Assembly (NCBI GenBank): GCA_021812955.1
Contig: JAKAMJ010000034.1
Location: 1 to 7,134, forward strand
DNA from: a bacterium
Lineage (GTDB): Bacteria > Patescibacteriota > Minisyncoccia > Phycocordibacterales > Phycocordibacteraceae
DNA: 7,134 nucleotides
Direction: 5' to 3'
Shown piece by piece: positions 4,772 through 7,134 of the stretch. The notes below the pieces were generated by a model that ran no database searches, had not been told where the DNA came from, and worked only from the letters and a program-made list of their open reading frames with translations. The position numbers and the translations under genes are program-made. Every line of letters begins with the position of its first letter. The stretch's first letter is position 1.

Positions 4772-5558
4772 CGCGCTCTTGCCGCAGCAGGCCGTGTCCC
4801 GGGGCGCGGTCGCCGTCGCGGTCGCGGCGGCCTTGTACGCTTTCAGCGCGCTCGCGCCGAACGCGTTCTGGGCGGTCGTTTCTCCGGCGTTCCGTGCGTC
4901 TGACGCGCTCGCTTCCGGCGCCCGTTCGTTCCTGGCTGGCTTCGGCAATACGGCGGCGCTCGCTGCGCGCAACGAAGACCTCGCCCGCAAGAATTCCGCG
5001 CTCGCGAGCGAGAACGAGGCTCTCCGGCAGAATTCGGCAGACGTGACGGCGCTCGTGAGCGCGGCGGGGTCGGGCATCGTCGCGAGCGTGATCGCACGGC
5101 CGCCGGAGAGCCCTTACGACACGCTCGTGCTCGCGGCGGGCGCGAAAAGCGGCGTGGCGCGTGGCATGGAGGCGTTCGCAGCCGGCGGAGTGCCGGTCGG
5201 TTTCGTGTCGGAAGCGCTCGATGACTTCTCCCGCGTGACGCTCTTCTCCTCGCCTGGCGTCGTTACGGACGGCTGGGTAGGGCAGGCGAACGTGCCGCTC
5301 ACGATACGCGGCACGGGCGGCGGCGCGTTTGAGGCGACTGCCGCCCGCGATGCCGCAGTCGCGCCCGGTGCGGTGGTGTTCGTGCCCGGCCCGGGCCAGC
5401 TCCCCATCGGGAGCGTCGTGCGGGTGGATAGCGACCCGCTATCGCCGAGCGTCACGCTGCGGATCGCGCCCGCCGCGAACCCTTTCAGCATCGCGTGGGT
5501 CTCGCTGCGCGCGACCGGCGTACCGCCGGGAGCGTTCGCTTCGTCTACGGCGCCATGA
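4743..5558 (+). CDS. mreC: Rod shape-determining protein MreC
   Basis: MreC is a bitopic membrane protein whose periplasmic/extracytoplasmic part links MreB-MreD to PBP2 and activates it. The 271-residue product has a short basic cytoplasmic start (MKRIFSARRN), a transmembrane helix at about 21-38 (GAVAVAVAAALYAFSALA), a coiled-coil stretch at about 72-100 rich in A, E, N and L (ALAARNEDLARKNSALASEN), and then the two beta domains typical of MreC (from about 110, with IVASVIARPPESPYDTLVLAAG and GVVTDGWVGQANVP). Length is near the family norm. ATG 4743 lies inside mreB (29-nt overlap) but gives the basic N-terminus before the helix; TTG 4779 and GTG 4794 are in-frame alternatives that would remove the overlap. 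Its TGA stop overlaps the next ATG (ATGA). Confidence 0.92.
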   Translation: MKRIFSARRNALLPQQAVSRGAVAVAVAAALYAFSALAPNAFWAVVSPAFRASDALASGARSFLAGFGNTAALAARNEDLARKNSALASENEALRQNSADVTALVSAAGSGIVASVIARPPESPYDTLVLAAGAKSGVARGMEAFAAGGVPVGFVSEALDDFSRVTLFSSPGVVTDGWVGQANVPLTIRGTGGGAFEATAARDAAVAPGAVVFVPGPGQLPIGSVVRVDSDPLSPSVTLRIAPAANPFSIAWVSLRATGVPPGAFASSTAP

Positions 5559-5806
5559 TCCGCACGATCGGCATGCTTTCGGCGTTCTCGTCGGCGATAT
5601 TTTTCCCCTGGCCGATGACCGCGTGCCTTGCGCTCGGCATGGCGATCTTTGAGCCGTGGACGCCGCTTGCCGCGGGGCTCATCGTCGAGGCGCTGTATCG
5701 CCCGCATGCGGCCGGCCTGCCATGGTTCGCGGCCGCTGGCGCGGCCGCGACGGCGGTCGCCTTTTTCATACGCGCCCGGCTGAAGACCGGCATCGTCGAA
5801 CGATGA
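5555..5806 (+). CDS. Small membrane protein in the MreD position
   Basis: The 83-residue, very hydrophobic protein is placed between mreC and the PBP2 gene, exactly where mreD is expected. Hydrophobic segments are seen at about 5-18 (IGMLSAFSSAIFFP), 22-46 (TACLALGMAIFEPWTPLAAGLIVEA) and 55-72 (LPWFAAAGAAATAVAFFI), followed by a basic tail (RARLKTGIVER). Typical MreD has about 160 residues and five or six helices, so this is half size. Sequence similarity to MreD cannot be judged by eye; the assignment rests on position and membrane character. The start ATG overlaps the mreC stop (ATGA) and the stop overlaps the PBP2 start (ATGA), so all three are probably translationally coupled. No Shine-Dalgarno is visible. 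Confidence 0.7.
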   Translation: MIRTIGMLSAFSSAIFFPWPMTACLALGMAIFEPWTPLAAGLIVEALYRPHAAGLPWFAAAGAAATAVAFFIRARLKTGIVER

Positions 5807-7134
5807 GACTGAAGCTGAAACGCCGCCGGGCAGATCCCGAGATTGCGCCAGACGAGATATTTCTCGATTCTTCAAACACGCCGGAATTCAACCGCGAACG
5901 GTTCGAGGGCCGGATCGAGAAGCCGCTCCCGCGGTCGTCGTTCTTATTGATGGCAGCAGGGTTTGCGGCGCTCTTCGCCGTACTCGTCGCGCGCGCGGCA
6001 GACCTGGAGCTCGCGAACGGGAGCGCATATGCGGCGGAGAGTGCGCACAACAGCCTGACCATAGCCGCCATCTTCGCGCCGCGCGGCATCATCACGGACG
6101 TGCACGGCGTCGTCGTCGCCGAGAACGTGGCGCGCGCAGACGGTACGGTCGAGCGGCACTACGCCGTGCCGTCGCTCAGCCATGTCATCGGGTATGTCTC
6201 GTATCCGAAGAAGGATGCGAACGGCGTGTATTACGAGACCGCCGAGCGCGGTGTCACCGGACTGGAAGCCGGGTACAACGGCTTGCTCACCGGTAAGAAC
6301 GGGCAGATGCTCGCGGAGACGGACGCGCTCGGGGACGTGCGCTCGTCGGGCACGATCGTACCGGCAGAAGAAGGCGGGACGCTGCGCCTCTCGGTTGACG
6401 CCGACTTGCAGCAACGATTCGATGCTGCGCTCTCCGATACGGCGCGTGCACACGGCTTCATCGCGGGCGGCGGCGTCGTGATGGACGTGTCTTCCGGAGC
6501 GGTCCGGGCCATCGTCTCGTATCCGAGCTACGACAGCAACGTGATGTCGGGCGGCGGTCCTGCAAGCACGATAGCAGGATATAATACGGACCCCGGTCAT
6601 CCATTCATCGATCACGCGACGCAGGGCGTGTATGCGCCGGGATCGATCGTGAAGCCGCTCGTGGCTTCCGGCGCGCTCACGGACGGCGTGATAACGCCGA
6701 ATACGGTCATAAACGACCCTGGTTACCTTTCGCTCCCGGATCCGTATCACCCAGGAAAGAAATTCATATACAAAGGATGGAAAGCGCTCGGCCAGCTCGA
6801 TGTGCGGAGTGCGATCGCGTGGTCGTCTGACGTCTTCTTCTACGAGGTCGGCGGCGGGTTCCCGGGGCAGAAGGGGCTTGGCATCAGCCGGCTCGACTAC
6901 TGGTACCGGCAGTTCGGCCTGGGGACGACGACTGGCATCGCGCTCCCCGGCGAGGCGGCTGGGCTTATCCCGACACCTGAGTGGAAGCAAAGAGTCTTTA
7001 ACGAGCCGTGGTACACGGGCGATACCTACTTCACCGCGATAGGACAGTATTCGATGCAGGTGACGCCGCTCCAGATGGCGCGCGCGGCCGCTGCGGTAGC
7101 GAACGGCGGCAGGCTTTACACACCCGAGCTGCTC
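5803..7134 (+). CDS. mrdA: Penicillin-binding protein 2 (MrdA), 3' end outside window
   Basis: PBP2 is the elongasome transpeptidase that cross-links peptidoglycan stem peptides outside the membrane. The frame begins at ATG 5803 (ATGA overlap with the gene before) and runs open for 444 codons to the window edge. Order: a 46-residue basic/acidic cytoplasmic tail, a transmembrane helix at about 47-64 (FLLMAAGFAALFAVLVAR), the pedestal domain beginning with the family signature APRGIITDVHG (92-102), GVTGLEAGYNGLLTGKNG (150-167), and the transpeptidase domain from about 222 (GGGVVMDVSSGAVRAIVSYP). The active-site motif SxxK is S281-I-V-K284 within YAPGSIVKPL. The second motif is S341-S-D343 (SxD, usual for PBP2, in place of SxN) in WSSDVFFYEVGGG. 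The third motif, KTG, would lie beyond 7134. The region GQYSMQVTPLQMARAAAAVANGG (413-435) matches class B PBPs. No defect is seen in the visible part. Confidence 0.95.
   Translation, partial: MRLKLKRRRADPEIAPDEIFLDSSNTPEFNRERFEGRIEKPLPRSSFLLMAAGFAALFAVLVARAADLELANGSAYAAESAHNSLTIAAIFAPRGIITDVHGVVVAENVARADGTVERHYAVPSLSHVIGYVSYPKKDANGVYYETAERGVTGLEAGYNGLLTGKNGQMLAETDALGDVRSSGTIVPAEEGGTLRLSVDADLQQRFDAALSDTARAHGFIAGGGVVMDVSSGAVRAIVSYPSYDSNVMSGGGPASTIAGYNTDPGHPFIDHATQGVYAPGSIVKPLVASGALTDGVITPNTVINDPGYLSLPDPYHPGKKFIYKGWKALGQLDVRSAIAWSSDVFFYEVGGGFPGQKGLGISRLDYWYRQFGLGTTTGIALPGEAAGLIPTPEWKQRVFNEPWYTGDTYFTAIGQYSMQVTPLQMARAAAAVANGGRLYTPELL

Noticed and set aside
3731..5077. 448-codon minus-strand ORF opposite mreB
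   Set aside because: It is antisense to mreB and the mreC start, which carry complete conserved motifs; long antisense frames are expected in GC-rich coding DNA.

Overview
The window is bacterial and GC-rich. It holds six protein-coding genes plus about 0.9 kb without a convincing gene at its left end. The likely source is a Patescibacteria/CPR (Parcubacteria-type) genome. That is an inference from several features together: a compact 417-residue prolyl-tRNA synthetase without the usual editing insertion, a very short MreD-position protein, a DUF88/NYN protein, tightly overlapping genes, and no clear Shine-Dalgarno sequence before any start codon. TGA is used as a stop by three genes (deacetylase, mreC, mreD-like), so the recoded TGA=Gly code of some CPR lineages does not apply.

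Layout. Positions 1-919 hold no convincing gene. The stretch is purine-rich on the + strand and strongly structured: a perfect 28-bp inverted repeat (196-223 / 479-506) encloses several GC-rich hairpins, and a promoter-like TATAAT (865-870) is followed by a hairpin (886-912). Two genes follow on the minus strand: a NYN/DUF88 nuclease-like gene (920-1510) that lacks its N-terminal catalytic motif, and upstream of it a membrane-anchored or secreted CE4 polysaccharide deacetylase (1532-2377). A 13-bp inverted repeat covers the deacetylase stop codon. An 85-bp divergent spacer (2378-2462) carries a good sigma70-type promoter whose expected start point falls on the first base of proS.

From 2463 to the right edge, five + strand genes form what looks like one operon: proS, mreB, mreC, a small MreD-position membrane protein, and mrdA (PBP2, cut by the window end). 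Gaps are 2 nt or less, or the genes overlap (29 nt, then two 4-nt ATGA junctions). MreB, MreC, the MreD-like protein and PBP2 are the elongasome: MreB filaments under the membrane connect through MreC and MreD to the PBP2 transpeptidase, which cross-links lateral-wall peptidoglycan. The divergent deacetylase may trim glycan in the same envelope. proS supplies Pro-tRNA and appears simply to share the transcript.

The gene content from 1532 to 7134 is orthodox. The most interesting parts are the structured, gene-free left end, the truncated NYN gene with the inverted repeat beside it, and the apparently leaderless, SD-less expression of the proS-mre operon.
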